From Desulfosudis oleivorans Hxd3 (lineage in GTDB: Bacteria; Desulfobacterota; Desulfobacteria; Desulfobacterales; Desulfosudaceae): 64,000 nucleotides of DNA. The position numbers were made by a program, and so were the translations under genes. The notes under the pieces are model-generated. The model was not told where the DNA came from. It ran no database searches and saw only the letters and a list, made by a program, of their open reading frames with translations. The stretch spans positions 3,785,001 through 3,849,000 of the forward strand of contig NC_009943.1 of the NCBI RefSeq assembly GCF_000018405.1, given 5' to 3'. Shown in pieces: positions 1-8,272 of this stretch (position 1 is its first letter; each line of letters opens with the position of its first letter).

Positions 1-393
1 GGTCTCCACCTGCACATCCCTGCCCGCAAACGTCTTGAACAGTTCATTAATGGTTTTTGCCGGCAGTTCAGCGGCCAGCATGCCGCAGTTATACATGTTC
101 TGCCGGAAGATACGCGAAAAGCTCTCCGCGATCACCACGTCGATGTTGTTCACCTCCAGGGCCCAGGCCGCGTGCTCCCTGGATGATCCGCACCCGAAGT
201 TGGCCCGGGTGAGAATCACCCCTTTGCCCTTCAGGTCCCTTGCCGGGTCAAACCCTTCCAGGGCCAGGTCTTCCAGCAGGTGGGGCCCCAGGGCCTGCTT
301 GGAGATTTCGGTCAGGTATTTGGCCGGAATGATCTCGTCGGTGTTGATGTCCGACCGGTCTAAAAAAAGTATTTTGCCGTCAAAGGATTCCAT
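1..393 (-). CDS. leuD: 3-isopropylmalate dehydratase small subunit LeuD, partial (C-terminus beyond window)
   Basis: This reading frame begins at an ATG whose complement lies at 391-393 and stays open to the left edge, giving 131 residues. The protein carries the swivelling domain of the aconitase family, with NTDEIIPAKYL near residue 17 and the FGCGSSREHAAWAL loop near residue 66, both hallmarks of LeuD. It pairs with LeuC to isomerise 2- and 3-isopropylmalate in leucine synthesis. The start lies 7 nt after the leuC stop, so the two are co-transcribed. About 35 residues are probably missing at the C-terminus compared with archaeal/type-2 LeuD (around 165 aa). Confidence 0.93.
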   Translation of the reverse strand, partial: MESFDGKILFLDRSDINTDEIIPAKYLTEISKQALGPHLLEDLALEGFDPARDLKGKGVILTRANFGCGSSREHAAWALEVNNIDVVIAESFSRIFRQNMYNCGMLAAELPAKTINELFKTFAGRDVQVET

Positions 394-400
394 GCCGCTT

Positions 401-1696
401 CTACTCCGCGCGTTTTTTATACAGTTTCGAGTTGGTGATGCAACCGGCAATGGCGCCGGCCGCGGCCGTGGCCGGGCTGGCCAGGTGAACCATGCCGCCC
501 TTGCCCATGCGGCCGTTGAAATTCCGGTTGGTGGTGGACAGGCACACCTCGCCCGGGGCCAGCACGCCGTTGCTCATGCCCAGGCAGGCCCCGCAGGTGG
601 GGTTGGTGACACAGAAACCCGCGGCCATGAACGTCGCGATCAGTCCCTCCTCAAGCGCGGCCTGAAACACCGTGGGCGTGGCCGGAGAGACAATGCCCCG
701 CACCGACGGATGCACCTTTTTGCCTTTCAGTACTTTTGCGGCCACCCGCAGGTCCTCCAGCCGGCCGTTGGTGCACGAGCCGATATAGACCTGGTCGATG
801 GGGGTGCCCTCCATCTCGGCCACGGGTTTGACACAGTCCGGCTTGTAGCCGTAGGTCACCCGGGGCGACAGGTCGCTGATATCCATTTCCAGTACCCGGT
901 CGTAATCCGCGTCCGGGTCGGATACCAGTTTCTTGAACGCCTTGAGAGCCGCCTGCCGGGAAGGGTATTCGCCCTTGATGAACTCCCACAGGTAGGCCAC
1001 GGTGGTCTTGTCCGGATAGCAGATGCCGCAGGTGCCCCCGGCCTCGATGGCCATGTTGCACAGGGTCATGCGGGCCTCCATGCTCATAGCGTCCACGCAG
1101 GGGCCGGTAAACTCAATCACCCGGTTGGTGGCGCCGTTGACCCCCAGCTCGGCAATCACCGCCAGGATCACGTCCTTGGCATAAACGCCGGGGGAAAGCT
1201 TCCCGTTTAACACCACCTTGATGGTGGACGGATAGTTTAAGGCGCAGACGCCCTTTAAAATACCCACCTCCAGGTCGGTGGTGCCCACGCCCGCGGCAAA
1301 GGCGCCAAAAGCGCCGTAGGTGCAGGTGTGGGAGTCTCCCATGATAATGGTGTGGCCGGGCCGCACAAACCCCTGCTCAGGAAAAAGCGCGTGGCACACG
1401 CCGTTGCGGCCGATATCGAAAAACCCGTCGATGCCGTGACGCCGGGCCCACTGCCGCAGGATCTTTCCCTGGGCCGCGGTCTTGGAGTCCTTGGCCGGGG
1501 TCACGTGGTCGATCACCGCCTTGATCTTTGACGGATCAAAGACCCGGTCCTTATTTTTTTCCATCAGGTCGCAGATGGCTGTGGGTGTGGTGATCTCATG
1601 ACAGAACACACCGTCAAGCCTTATCACATGAACCTCTCCAAAGGGCTGGTCCACACTATGCGCGTCAAAAATTTTCTGTGCAATCGTTTTTCCCAT
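401..1696 (-). CDS. leuC: 3-isopropylmalate dehydratase large subunit LeuC (type 2)
   Basis: A 431-residue protein of the aconitase superfamily, the size of the type-2 LeuC/homoaconitase-like group rather than the ~470-residue E. coli type. The [4Fe-4S] ligands are visible as Cys308 in GSCTNGR and Cys368/Cys371 in PTCGACLG; GDSHTCTYGAFG lies at 120-131. With LeuD it forms the cytoplasmic isopropylmalate isomerase. It starts 10 nt after dapF and its Shine-Dalgarno (GGAGGAATAAGGA) overlaps the end of dapF, which suggests an amino-acid biosynthesis operon dapF-leuC-leuD. Homoaconitase or a related dehydratase activity cannot be excluded from sequence alone. Confidence 0.93.
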   Translation of the reverse strand: MGKTIAQKIFDAHSVDQPFGEVHVIRLDGVFCHEITTPTAICDLMEKNKDRVFDPSKIKAVIDHVTPAKDSKTAAQGKILRQWARRHGIDGFFDIGRNGVCHALFPEQGFVRPGHTIIMGDSHTCTYGAFGAFAAGVGTTDLEVGILKGVCALNYPSTIKVVLNGKLSPGVYAKDVILAVIAELGVNGATNRVIEFTGPCVDAMSMEARMTLCNMAIEAGGTCGICYPDKTTVAYLWEFIKGEYPSRQAALKAFKKLVSDPDADYDRVLEMDISDLSPRVTYGYKPDCVKPVAEMEGTPIDQVYIGSCTNGRLEDLRVAAKVLKGKKVHPSVRGIVSPATPTVFQAALEEGLIATFMAAGFCVTNPTCGACLGMSNGVLAPGEVCLSTTNRNFNGRMGKGGMVHLASPATAAAGAIAGCITNSKLYKKRAE

Positions 1697-1706
1697 TCAC
1701 AAATCC

Positions 1707-2564
1707 TTATTCCTCCGGTGGTGTACCGGACCACACCTCTGTTGAAAGGGTACCCATGGCGATTTTTGCCGCCGGTCCGGTCAACCGTATTGAATAGTCG
1801 TCTTTTACAGTGATGTCAAGCGTTCCGCCGGGCATGTGCACAATAATAGATTGGTCACAGACACCGATTCTGCGGGCTACGGCAGCGGATGCAGAAGCGC
1901 TGCTGCCCGAAGCCAGGGTATAGCCCGCGCCCCGCTCCCAGATCTCGATGGCGATGGTGTTTCTGTCGATCACCTTCATGAACTGGACATTGGTACGGTT
2001 GGGAAACCGGGGGTCGTTTTCCAGGGAGCTGCCCAGCTCCAGGGCCATTTGATCGGATATTTCATCGCAAAGCACCACGCAGTGGGGGTTGCCGATGGTG
2101 GCCCCGCAGTAGACCAGGTCCCGGCCTTTCACGCAAACAGGCTGGTTCAGGACCTCGCCTGTGATGCCCGTCACCGGAATATCGGCGGCCTCAAAGCTGA
2201 CGGTTCCCATGTCCACAGTGATCAGGCCGTCGGCCCCATGGACCATGGCATGGACCACGCCCCCTTTGGTGTCAATAGCAAAGGGCGCGTCAGCGTCCAC
2301 CAGCCCCATGTCCCACAGGTACCGGGCAAAAATCCGCAGGCCGTTGCCGCTCTTTTCCGCCTCGCTGCCGTCGGGGTTGAAAATGCGCAGGCCGAAATCG
2401 CCCCGGCTGCCGGCAAAAGGCCCGAACAGAATGCCATCTGACCCCATGCCGTAATTGCGGTGGCAGATGCGCCGCACCTGGTCGGCGGAGAGCACTTCCC
2501 CGGCATCCGCCGGGTCGATGACGATGTAGTCGTTGCCCAACCCGTGATATTTATGAAACTGCAC
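1707..2564 (-). CDS. dapF: diaminopimelate epimerase-like protein (DapF family, both active-site cysteines replaced)
   Basis: A GTG start at 2564 with GGGGGA upstream gives 285 residues beginning QFHKYHGLGNDYIVID, the usual DapF opening; the longer frame to 2669 adds 35 residues unlike the family. DapF interconverts LL- and meso-diaminopimelate for lysine and peptidoglycan. The fold motifs are present: GNDYIVID at 10-17, SGNGLRIFARYL at 72-83, ATIGNPHCV at 155-163 and ERGAGYTLASGSS at 210-222. However, Ile78 and Ser219 stand where the family normally has its two catalytic cysteines (GNGxRC and LACGTG). It may be a divergent isomerase or an inactive paralogue. It leads the leuCD operon. Confidence 0.8.
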   Translation of the reverse strand: MQFHKYHGLGNDYIVIDPADAGEVLSADQVRRICHRNYGMGSDGILFGPFAGSRGDFGLRIFNPDGSEAEKSGNGLRIFARYLWDMGLVDADAPFAIDTKGGVVHAMVHGADGLITVDMGTVSFEAADIPVTGITGEVLNQPVCVKGRDLVYCGATIGNPHCVVLCDEISDQMALELGSSLENDPRFPNRTNVQFMKVIDRNTIAIEIWERGAGYTLASGSSASASAAVARRIGVCDQSIIVHMPGGTLDITVKDDYSIRLTGPAAKIAMGTLSTEVWSGTPPEE

Positions 2565-2694
2565 CTGTCCCCCTTTCCCGCGTCCGGCCCCGGTTTTTGC
2601 TTGACAATCCAACGGCCGGGGACCGATAGTGTGGAGCATCGGCCGGTTGCAAAACCGGTCGAAAAACATGATAGGGATTTAATCACAGACAGCC

Positions 2695-3522
2695 ATGAAA
2701 CACAATAATGATCCGGCAACACGTCCCGGCTTTTACATGGGCATCGACATCGGCAGCCTCTCCTGCGACGCGGTGATTGTAGATGATTCGCTTGCCATTC
2801 GCGGCTTTTCCGTGGTGCCCACCGGCGCCCGGAACACCGAGGCGATCCGCCGGGCCACCACCGAAGCCCTGAACCAGGCCGGCCTTTCGAATACCGACAT
2901 TCTGGCCACCGTATCAACAGGCTACGGCAGAAACCGGGTGGAGGAAAAGCTGGCCGCGGTTACCGAGATTACCTGCCACGCCAGGGGCATCATTCACCTG
3001 CTGCCCGAGACCCGGCTGCTCATTGACATCGGCGGCCAGGACAGCAAGGCGATCCGCCTGGGCCCGGACGGCCGGGTGACCGACTTTGCCATGAACGACA
3101 AGTGCGCCGCCGGCACCGGCCGGTTCCTCGAAGCCATGGCCCGGGCCCTGGAGGTGGACATTGACCAGATGGCGACCCTGGACGAAGGCGCCCAGGAAAA
3201 CCTGACTTTGAGCAGCATGTGCACCGTGTTCGCGGAAAGCGAGGTGGTCTCCCTGATCGCCGGGGGCAAGCCCATCAACGAGATCGCCCGGGGCCTGAAC
3301 CGGTCCATTGCCTCCCGCACCCTGTCCCTTGTGCGGCGCGTTGCCGGAGACGACCTCGCCGTCCTGCCCACGGCCATGTCCGGCGGTGTGGCCCGCAACG
3401 CCGGCGTGGTTCAGGCCCTGTCCGAAGCTCTGGGAACCCCTGTTCACGTACCCGGGCACCCCGATCTTGTCGGCGCCCTGGGCGCGGCCCTGATCGCACG
3501 GGAGCGATCGGACAGAACATGA
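2695..3522 (+). CDS. BadF/BadG/BcrA/HgdC-type acyl-CoA dehydratase/reductase activase
   Basis: A 275-residue ASKHA-fold ATPase. It shows the phosphate-1 motif GIDIGSLSCDAV (16-27), the phosphate-2 stretch LLIDIGGQDSK (108-118) and the two cysteines that hold the intersubunit [4Fe-4S] cluster of the homodimer, Cys137 in NDKCAAGTGRF and Cys176 in SSMCTVFAESE. Known members use ATP to inject an electron into 2-hydroxyacyl-CoA dehydratases or benzoyl-CoA reductases. No partner dehydratase or reductase subunits occur in the window, so its target is unknown. It is transcribed divergently from dapF and heads a plus-strand run of four genes. Confidence 0.85.
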   Translation: MKHNNDPATRPGFYMGIDIGSLSCDAVIVDDSLAIRGFSVVPTGARNTEAIRRATTEALNQAGLSNTDILATVSTGYGRNRVEEKLAAVTEITCHARGIIHLLPETRLLIDIGGQDSKAIRLGPDGRVTDFAMNDKCAAGTGRFLEAMARALEVDIDQMATLDEGAQENLTLSSMCTVFAESEVVSLIAGGKPINEIARGLNRSIASRTLSLVRRVAGDDLAVLPTAMSGGVARNAGVVQALSEALGTPVHVPGHPDLVGALGAALIARERSDRT

Positions 3523-3636
3523 CCCGTACCCGCAGGCCCCGGCAGTTTGAATTTGCATTTATTCCAACGGTTATGATATAAGAGACCTTCTGCGTGACGT
3601 TGAAAACCTTAACTTCATAAACGGGAGACGCAACGC

Positions 3637-5355
3637 ATGATCATCGGGCTGGATGTCGGCGGAACCCATACCGACGTTGTCTTACTGGACAAGGATGGCC
3701 TGATCAAAGACATCAAGGTCCCCACCGACGAAACCAACCTGTTTCAGACCGTTCTCTCCGGCATCGAACAGATATCAAAAAATATCAAGCCCAAGGCCAT
3801 TGAACGGATCGTCCTCAGCACCACCCTCACCACCAACGCCATTGTCCAGGGCCTGACCCCGGATTTCGGCATGATCGTTCTGTCCGGACCGGGCATCGAC
3901 CCGGAAGCCTTTCGCACCCACGAGCACTACTACCCCATCCGCGGCGCACTGGACCACCGGGGCCGGGAGACCGAGCCCATTGACATGGAGCAGTTGAAAT
4001 ATGTCACGCGCAAGCTGAAAAGCGCCGGTATTCGTCACGTGGGCGTGGTGGGCAAATTTTCCGCGCGCAACCCGATCCACGAGCAAAAGGTGCGGGACGC
4101 GCTGAGAAAATCGTTTCGCAAGGTATTTCTGGGCCACTGGATATCGGGCAGCCTCAACTTTCCCCGGCGCATCGCCACCACCTTTTTAAACGCCTCGGTC
4201 TATCCCCTTCACAAGAAATTTTTCGAGGCCGTTCAAAAATCGCTGGACAGCAAGGGTCTGCGCATACCGATTCACGTCCTCAAGGCCGACGGCGGCACCA
4301 TGAGCCTGGAGTCTTCCATGAACTTTCCCGGCCAGACCATTCTGTCCGGCCCGGCAGCCAGCATCATGGGCGCCATTCCCTTTTGCGAAAAAGGCGAAGA
4401 GGTCATTGTCCTGGATATCGGCGGCACCACCACCGACATCGGCGTGGTGTTAAACCAGGTGCCGGTGCTCGAGCCGGTGGGCATTGAACTGGCCGGCCAC
4501 AAAACCCTGATCCGGGCGCTGAAAACCACCTCCGTGGGCCTGGGCGGCGACAGCGTGCTGGCCCTTGCCGACGGGCTCCTGAAAATCGGGCCTGGCCGCC
4601 GGGGCCGGGCCATGGCCTTTGGCGGACCGGAACCCACACCCACGGACGCGCTGCGGATTCTCGACAGAATCGCCACCGGGGACCAGCAGAAGTCCCTGGC
4701 CGGCATGCAGGAGCTGGCGGCCCGCATGGAAATGCCGGTAGTCCAGGCCGCTGAACATATCTACCAGCACTTTTGCGGCGAGGTGATCCGCCACGCCATG
4801 GCCCTTGTGGACGAAATCAACAGCAAGCCCCTTTACACGGTGCGGGAATACCTGGAAGGCCACACGGTCAGGCCCAACAAGATCCTGGTCCTGGGCGGCC
4901 CGGCCCCCTGCTTTGCCAGGGAGCTGGAGCTGCTTTCAGGCATTCCCACCATGGTTGTTCCCAAGTGGGGTGTGGCCAATGCCATGGGCGCCGCCTTTGC
5001 CCGCACCACCAGCGAGGTCACCCTGTTTGCCGACACCCAGCGGGGGATTCTCACCGCGCCGGAGGAAAACTTCTTTGACAAAATCACCAGCTCCTTTTCC
5101 CGGGAAGATGCCGTCAAAAAAACGCTGGCTCTTCTCAAGAAAAAGGCCCTGGGCAGAGGGGCCTCCGAGGCCGACCTGGAGATGGAGGTGGTGGAAAACC
5201 TCCAGTTCAACATGGTGCGCGGCTTTTCCGCAGCCGGCAGAAACATCCGCATCAAGGCCCAGGTGGTGCCCGGCCTGATCAGCGGGTATGACGTGATCGC
5301 CAGAAAACTGACGGCCGAAATGGCCATGCAAGCCGAGGCAGGCAACGTATGCTGA
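3637..5355 (+). CDS. hydantoinase/oxoprolinase-family ATPase (HyuA-like)
   Basis: A 572-residue protein with the N-terminal GLDVGGTHTDVVLLD (4-18) and a second ASKHA phosphate loop LDIGGTTTDIGVV (259-271), as in HyuA, 5-oxoprolinase and acetone carboxylase subunits. Family members are ATP-dependent amidases or carboxylases. No HyuB partner is adjacent and the length is shorter than HyuA (~690 aa), so the substrate is not predictable. GGGAGA 7-12 nt upstream supports the ATG. Its last 7 nt overlap the deacetylase-like gene, so the two are probably co-translated. Confidence 0.8.
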   Translation: MIIGLDVGGTHTDVVLLDKDGLIKDIKVPTDETNLFQTVLSGIEQISKNIKPKAIERIVLSTTLTTNAIVQGLTPDFGMIVLSGPGIDPEAFRTHEHYYPIRGALDHRGRETEPIDMEQLKYVTRKLKSAGIRHVGVVGKFSARNPIHEQKVRDALRKSFRKVFLGHWISGSLNFPRRIATTFLNASVYPLHKKFFEAVQKSLDSKGLRIPIHVLKADGGTMSLESSMNFPGQTILSGPAASIMGAIPFCEKGEEVIVLDIGGTTTDIGVVLNQVPVLEPVGIELAGHKTLIRALKTTSVGLGGDSVLALADGLLKIGPGRRGRAMAFGGPEPTPTDALRILDRIATGDQQKSLAGMQELAARMEMPVVQAAEHIYQHFCGEVIRHAMALVDEINSKPLYTVREYLEGHTVRPNKILVLGGPAPCFARELELLSGIPTMVVPKWGVANAMGAAFARTTSEVTLFADTQRGILTAPEENFFDKITSSFSREDAVKKTLALLKKKALGRGASEADLEMEVVENLQFNMVRGFSAAGRNIRIKAQVVPGLISGYDVIARKLTAEMAMQAEAGNVC

Positions 5356-6665
5356 AAGCCAAACGAAAAACCGGACTGGTCTTTTTCCCGGCCTTTGACT
5401 GGGCCATTGATCCCACCCACCCGGAACGGGAGGAGCGGCTGCTCTACACCCAGGACCAGGCACTGGAAGAAGGGCTCTTTGACATTGACGGCCTGGTGGA
5501 GTTCAAGTCCGACGTGGTCACCGAGGCGGACGTGAGCCGGGTTCACTTCTGTGTACCCACCGTGGCCGCGGTAATGACCGAGTCCCACTTTATCAGCGCG
5601 GGCAGCGCCAAGCGCATCGGCGTCGCCGTCATGAACAAGGAGATCGTAAACGGGTTCGCACTGGTGCGGCCTCCCGGCCACCACGCCAAACGGGTGGTGC
5701 ACGGGGCCAGAGGCTTCTGCAACGTCAACATCGAAGCCATCATGATCGAATACCTGCGAACCTTCCACAAGGTAAAAAAGGTGGCCATCGTTGACACCGA
5801 CTGCCACCACGGCGACGGCACCCAGGACATCTACTGGCACGATCCGGACACCCTGTTTATCTCCATTCACCAGGACGGCCGCACACTGTATCCGGGGTCG
5901 GGGTTTCCCGAAGAGATGGGCGGGCCCAATGCCGCGGGCCGCACGTTGAACATTCCCCTGCCCCCCCGGACCTCGGAAGACGGGTTTCTCCATATTATCG
6001 AAAACGTGGTGCTGCCCGTACTCAAGGATTTTAAGCCCGACATCATCGTCAACTCCGCCGGTCAGGACAACCACTACTCCGACCCGCTTACCGACATGAA
6101 CTTTTCGGCCCAGGGGTATGCCCGGCTCACCGAGCTGCTGAAGCCGGACATTGCCGTGCTCGAGGGCGGCTATTCCATTGAAGGGGCCCTGCCCTATGTC
6201 AACGTGGGCATCATCCTGGCCATGGCCGGTGTGGATTACAGCAAGGTCAAAGAGCCGGGATACGATCCCGAGGCCATTCGCCAGTCCGCCAACGTGACCG
6301 CCCAGATTGAGCGCATCGGCAACGCCGTGCTGGAGCTGTGGCAACAGCGGGACAGCCTCACCGAACAGCGCCAGGCCGGCAAGGAGTTTGAGGAGCGGAC
6401 CAGCCGCATCTTCTACGACACCGACGGCATCTACGAAACCCAGCACGAAACCATCCGTATCTGCAGGGAGTGCGGCGGCGCCCTGCGCATCGACTCCTCC
6501 TCGGACCGGGGCAACCGCATTCTGGCGGTTCACATTCCGCTTTTCGCCTGCGACGCCTGTAAAGCCACCGGCCACCAGTGGTACGACGAGGCCGATGTCT
6601 CCCAGTACCGCAAGGTCTTTCTGCAGAATCGGCCCGATGACGCGTACCTTGAGAAGAAGGCCTAG
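5349..6665 (+). CDS. histone deacetylase-fold amidohydrolase with C-terminal zinc-ribbon-like tail
   Basis: A 438-residue arginase/deacetylase-fold protein. Active-site signatures are RPPGHHA (107-113) with the catalytic His pair, the metal ligands Asp151 and His153 in DTDCHHGDG, and SAGQDNHYSDPL with the third Asp ligand. Relatives remove acetyl groups from lysines, polyamines or related small molecules. Residues beyond about 330 extend past the usual AcuC length and contain CRECGG and CDAC, a four-cysteine arrangement that could bind zinc. The start overlaps the upstream HyuA-like gene. The acetylated substrate is unknown. Confidence 0.85.
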   Translation: MLKAKRKTGLVFFPAFDWAIDPTHPEREERLLYTQDQALEEGLFDIDGLVEFKSDVVTEADVSRVHFCVPTVAAVMTESHFISAGSAKRIGVAVMNKEIVNGFALVRPPGHHAKRVVHGARGFCNVNIEAIMIEYLRTFHKVKKVAIVDTDCHHGDGTQDIYWHDPDTLFISIHQDGRTLYPGSGFPEEMGGPNAAGRTLNIPLPPRTSEDGFLHIIENVVLPVLKDFKPDIIVNSAGQDNHYSDPLTDMNFSAQGYARLTELLKPDIAVLEGGYSIEGALPYVNVGIILAMAGVDYSKVKEPGYDPEAIRQSANVTAQIERIGNAVLELWQQRDSLTEQRQAGKEFEERTSRIFYDTDGIYETQHETIRICRECGGALRIDSSSDRGNRILAVHIPLFACDACKATGHQWYDEADVSQYRKVFLQNRPDDAYLEKKA

Positions 6666-6677
6666 CCCGAAGCTTTC

Positions 6678-7583
6678 ATGTCCTTCCACCACCACTTAAA
6701 AACCCGGGCACTTGTCATCAACGCGGTGCGCCGGTTTTTTCTCGACCGTGACTACCTCGAAGTGGATACCCCGGTGCGCCTGCCCTCCCTTCTGCCCGAA
6801 GCCCACATCGATCCCGTGGCATCAGAAACCTGGTTTCTGCAGACCTCGCCGGAGCAGTGCATGAAGCGGCTGCTTTCAGCCGGCCACCAGCGCATCTTTC
6901 AGATATGCAAAACCTTTCGTAAAGCTGAACGGGGCAAAAAGCACCTGCCCGAGTTTTCCATGCTGGAATGGTACCGGGCCGGGGCCGATTATTTTGACCT
7001 GATGGCCGAAACAGAAGCACTGGTTCGATTTGTGGCCGAACAACTCGGCACGGGCAACTCCCTTTTCTACCAGGGCGCCGCCATCGACCTCTCCCCGGAC
7101 TGGCCGGCCATGACCGTGGCCCAGGCCTTTGAGCGGTACACCGACCAGACCATGGAACAGGCCGTAAAAACAGGGGCCTTTGACGAGCGAATCGGCTGTG
7201 ACATCGAGCCAGAACTCGGCCTGGACCGGCCCGTGTTTCTGTATGACTATCCGGCCGCAACCGGCGCCGCCTTTGCCCGGCAAAAAGCCGCGGACCCGAC
7301 TGTGGTGGAGCGGTTTGAGCTCTATATCGGGGGCCTGGAACTGTGCAATGGGTTCTCGGAACTCACCGGCGCCGCTGCTTACGAAGAACGGTTTCAACAG
7401 GAAGAATCCCGCCGAACCGGCCGGGGCCTTGCCCCCCTGCCCCGGCCGAAACAGTTTCTTTCCGACATGGATCGCATGCCCGACGCAGCGGGCAACGCTC
7501 TGGGCATCGACCGTCTGGTCATGCTTTTCTGCGACGCCACCACCATCGATGATGTGGTGGCGTTTCCCCCGGAGATGCTGTAA
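6678..7583 (+). CDS. epmA: elongation factor P (R)-beta-lysine ligase EpmA (PoxA/GenX)
   Basis: A 301-residue stand-alone class II lysyl-tRNA-synthetase-like catalytic domain without the N-terminal OB fold. Motif 2 is seen as RIFQICKTFRKAERG followed by HLPEFSMLEWYRA (from about residue 73), and motif 3 as NALGIDRLVMLF near the C-terminus. EpmA attaches beta-lysine to a conserved lysine of EF-P, relieving ribosome stalling at polyprolines. Neither efp nor epmB is in the window. It lies 12 nt after the deacetylase-like gene and so is probably in the same transcript. Confidence 0.88.
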   Translation: MSFHHHLKTRALVINAVRRFFLDRDYLEVDTPVRLPSLLPEAHIDPVASETWFLQTSPEQCMKRLLSAGHQRIFQICKTFRKAERGKKHLPEFSMLEWYRAGADYFDLMAETEALVRFVAEQLGTGNSLFYQGAAIDLSPDWPAMTVAQAFERYTDQTMEQAVKTGAFDERIGCDIEPELGLDRPVFLYDYPAATGAAFARQKAADPTVVERFELYIGGLELCNGFSELTGAAAYEERFQQEESRRTGRGLAPLPRPKQFLSDMDRMPDAAGNALGIDRLVMLFCDATTIDDVVAFPPEML

Positions 7584-7643
7584 CCTGGTTTTTTACACAG
7601 AAGCCCTTCTGGAAAAAAGATAAACCGGCGGCAACACCTTTCC

Positions 7644-7666
7644 AAATCGGGATCGGGATCGATTTT
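7644..7666. repeat. hexamer array H1 (GNNATC units)
   Basis: Three in-phase units of the form G-N-N-A-T-C (GGGATC, GGGATC, then GATTTT) follow AATC. Similar period-6 arrays lie in ten other intergenic loci of the window. Confidence 0.7.
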
Positions 7667-7697
7667 GTCCGGTTGCAACAACAGTCGTTTGCATTGT

Positions 7698-7766
7698 GTT
7701 TGTAGTGACGCCGTCAGGCGTTTACCGACCGGGCATGTTCGATGCCCTTACGGGCACACTACAAAC
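7698..7766. repeat. 69-bp REP/MITE-like element A1
   Basis: The element is bounded by the perfect inverted repeat GTTTGTAGTG / CACTACAAAC and contains two hairpins, ACGCC-GTCA-GGCGT and TGCCC-TTAC-GGGCA. Two further copies of exactly 69 bp and two half copies are present in the window. Confidence 0.9.
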
Positions 7767-7787
7767 AAGGGGGCGCCCGCGCTGTGC

Positions 7788-7820
7788 GTCATTGCGAGAA
7801 GCGGAGCGACGAAGCAATCC
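7788..7820. repeat. GTCATTGCGAG..GAAGCAATC repeat B1
   Basis: A short repeat of the form GTCATTGCGAG-(N)-GCGACGAAGCAATC. It recurs at 11279, 62302 and 62465. The ends are partly complementary (CATTGC / GCAATC), so it can fold back. Confidence 0.75.
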
Positions 7821-7924
7821 TGCCCGCGTCATGTGTTATTACCCGGCTTGCCTGTCGGGCCGCAGCCCGCAGGGCGAAGGTCGAACCGGGTGATCCAGGA
7901 TAAAATTGACCTGTTTCCGCATCC

Positions 7925-7965
7925 GTCATTGCCCAACTTGATTGGGCAATCCAGAATAAAATTGA
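7925..7965. repeat. hairpin repeat F1 ending in ATAAAATTGA
   Basis: GTCATTGCCCAACTTG is followed by its fold-back partner ATTGGGCAATCC and then AGAATAAAATTGA. An inverted relative lies at 62594-62634. A third, degenerate stretch ending in GATAAAATTGA lies just upstream near 7885-7910. Confidence 0.65.
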
Positions 7966-7990
7966 TTTAAATACCTTTTTGCTTTTCCGT

Positions 7991-8018
7991 GTACTTTTCT
8001 TGGCGGCAAGAAAAGTAC
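7991..8018. repeat. perfect hairpin repeat C1
   Basis: GTACTTTTCTTG and CAAGAAAAGTAC form a perfect 12-bp stem around a GCGG loop. A second copy is at 62539-62566 and a related one at 44599-44627. Confidence 0.85.
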
Positions 8019-8272
8019 GTTGCCGCACTGGGGTGCGGCGCTCCCGGCGTGCAAGACCCGCTTTTCTTTGTGGGAGTACGGCATACCGGTGCGGCTTGTT
8101 TTTTATCGGGTGGCACGGCCAAGCTGCATCCGCCGTCACCGGAGGCTATGACGGACAGGGGACTGGCCTTTTTTCTTTCCCTCCTCTTGAATCCATAGTA
8201 AAAAGAGTCTGCTGCATAAAAAAATGATCCGCACGTAACCGCCGAAACAATTTCTTTCCAAACCACAGGGAG

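Larger units (their letters stand above)
7584..8270. other. intergenic repeat island 1 (no gene)
   Basis: About 690 bases without a supportable gene. In order it holds a GATNNC-type array (7644-7666), a 69-bp terminal-inverted-repeat element (7698-7766), a GTCATTGCGAG repeat (7788-7820), a GTCATTGCCC hairpin repeat (7925-7965) and a perfect 12-bp-stem hairpin (7991-8018). The short open frames here only translate repeats. The same families recur at 11.3, 35.3, 44.6 and 62.2-62.8 kb. Confidence 0.85.

Noticed and set aside
35-1210. 391-residue plus-strand open frame
   Set aside because: It runs opposite to leuD and leuC, whose motifs are intact; the composition (runs of Gly/His/Ala) is typical of a shadow frame in GC-rich DNA.
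2565-2669. N-terminal extension of DapF to 2669
   Set aside because: The 35 extra residues are not family-like, and a GTG with a strong ribosome-binding site sits at the normal start.
4833-6695. 620-residue minus-strand open frame
   Set aside because: It lies opposite the HyuA-like and deacetylase-like genes, both with intact active sites, and shows no family signature.
7665-7970. 101-residue open frame in repeat island 1
   Set aside because: It crosses the 69-bp element and B repeat; there is no ribosome-binding site or family signal.
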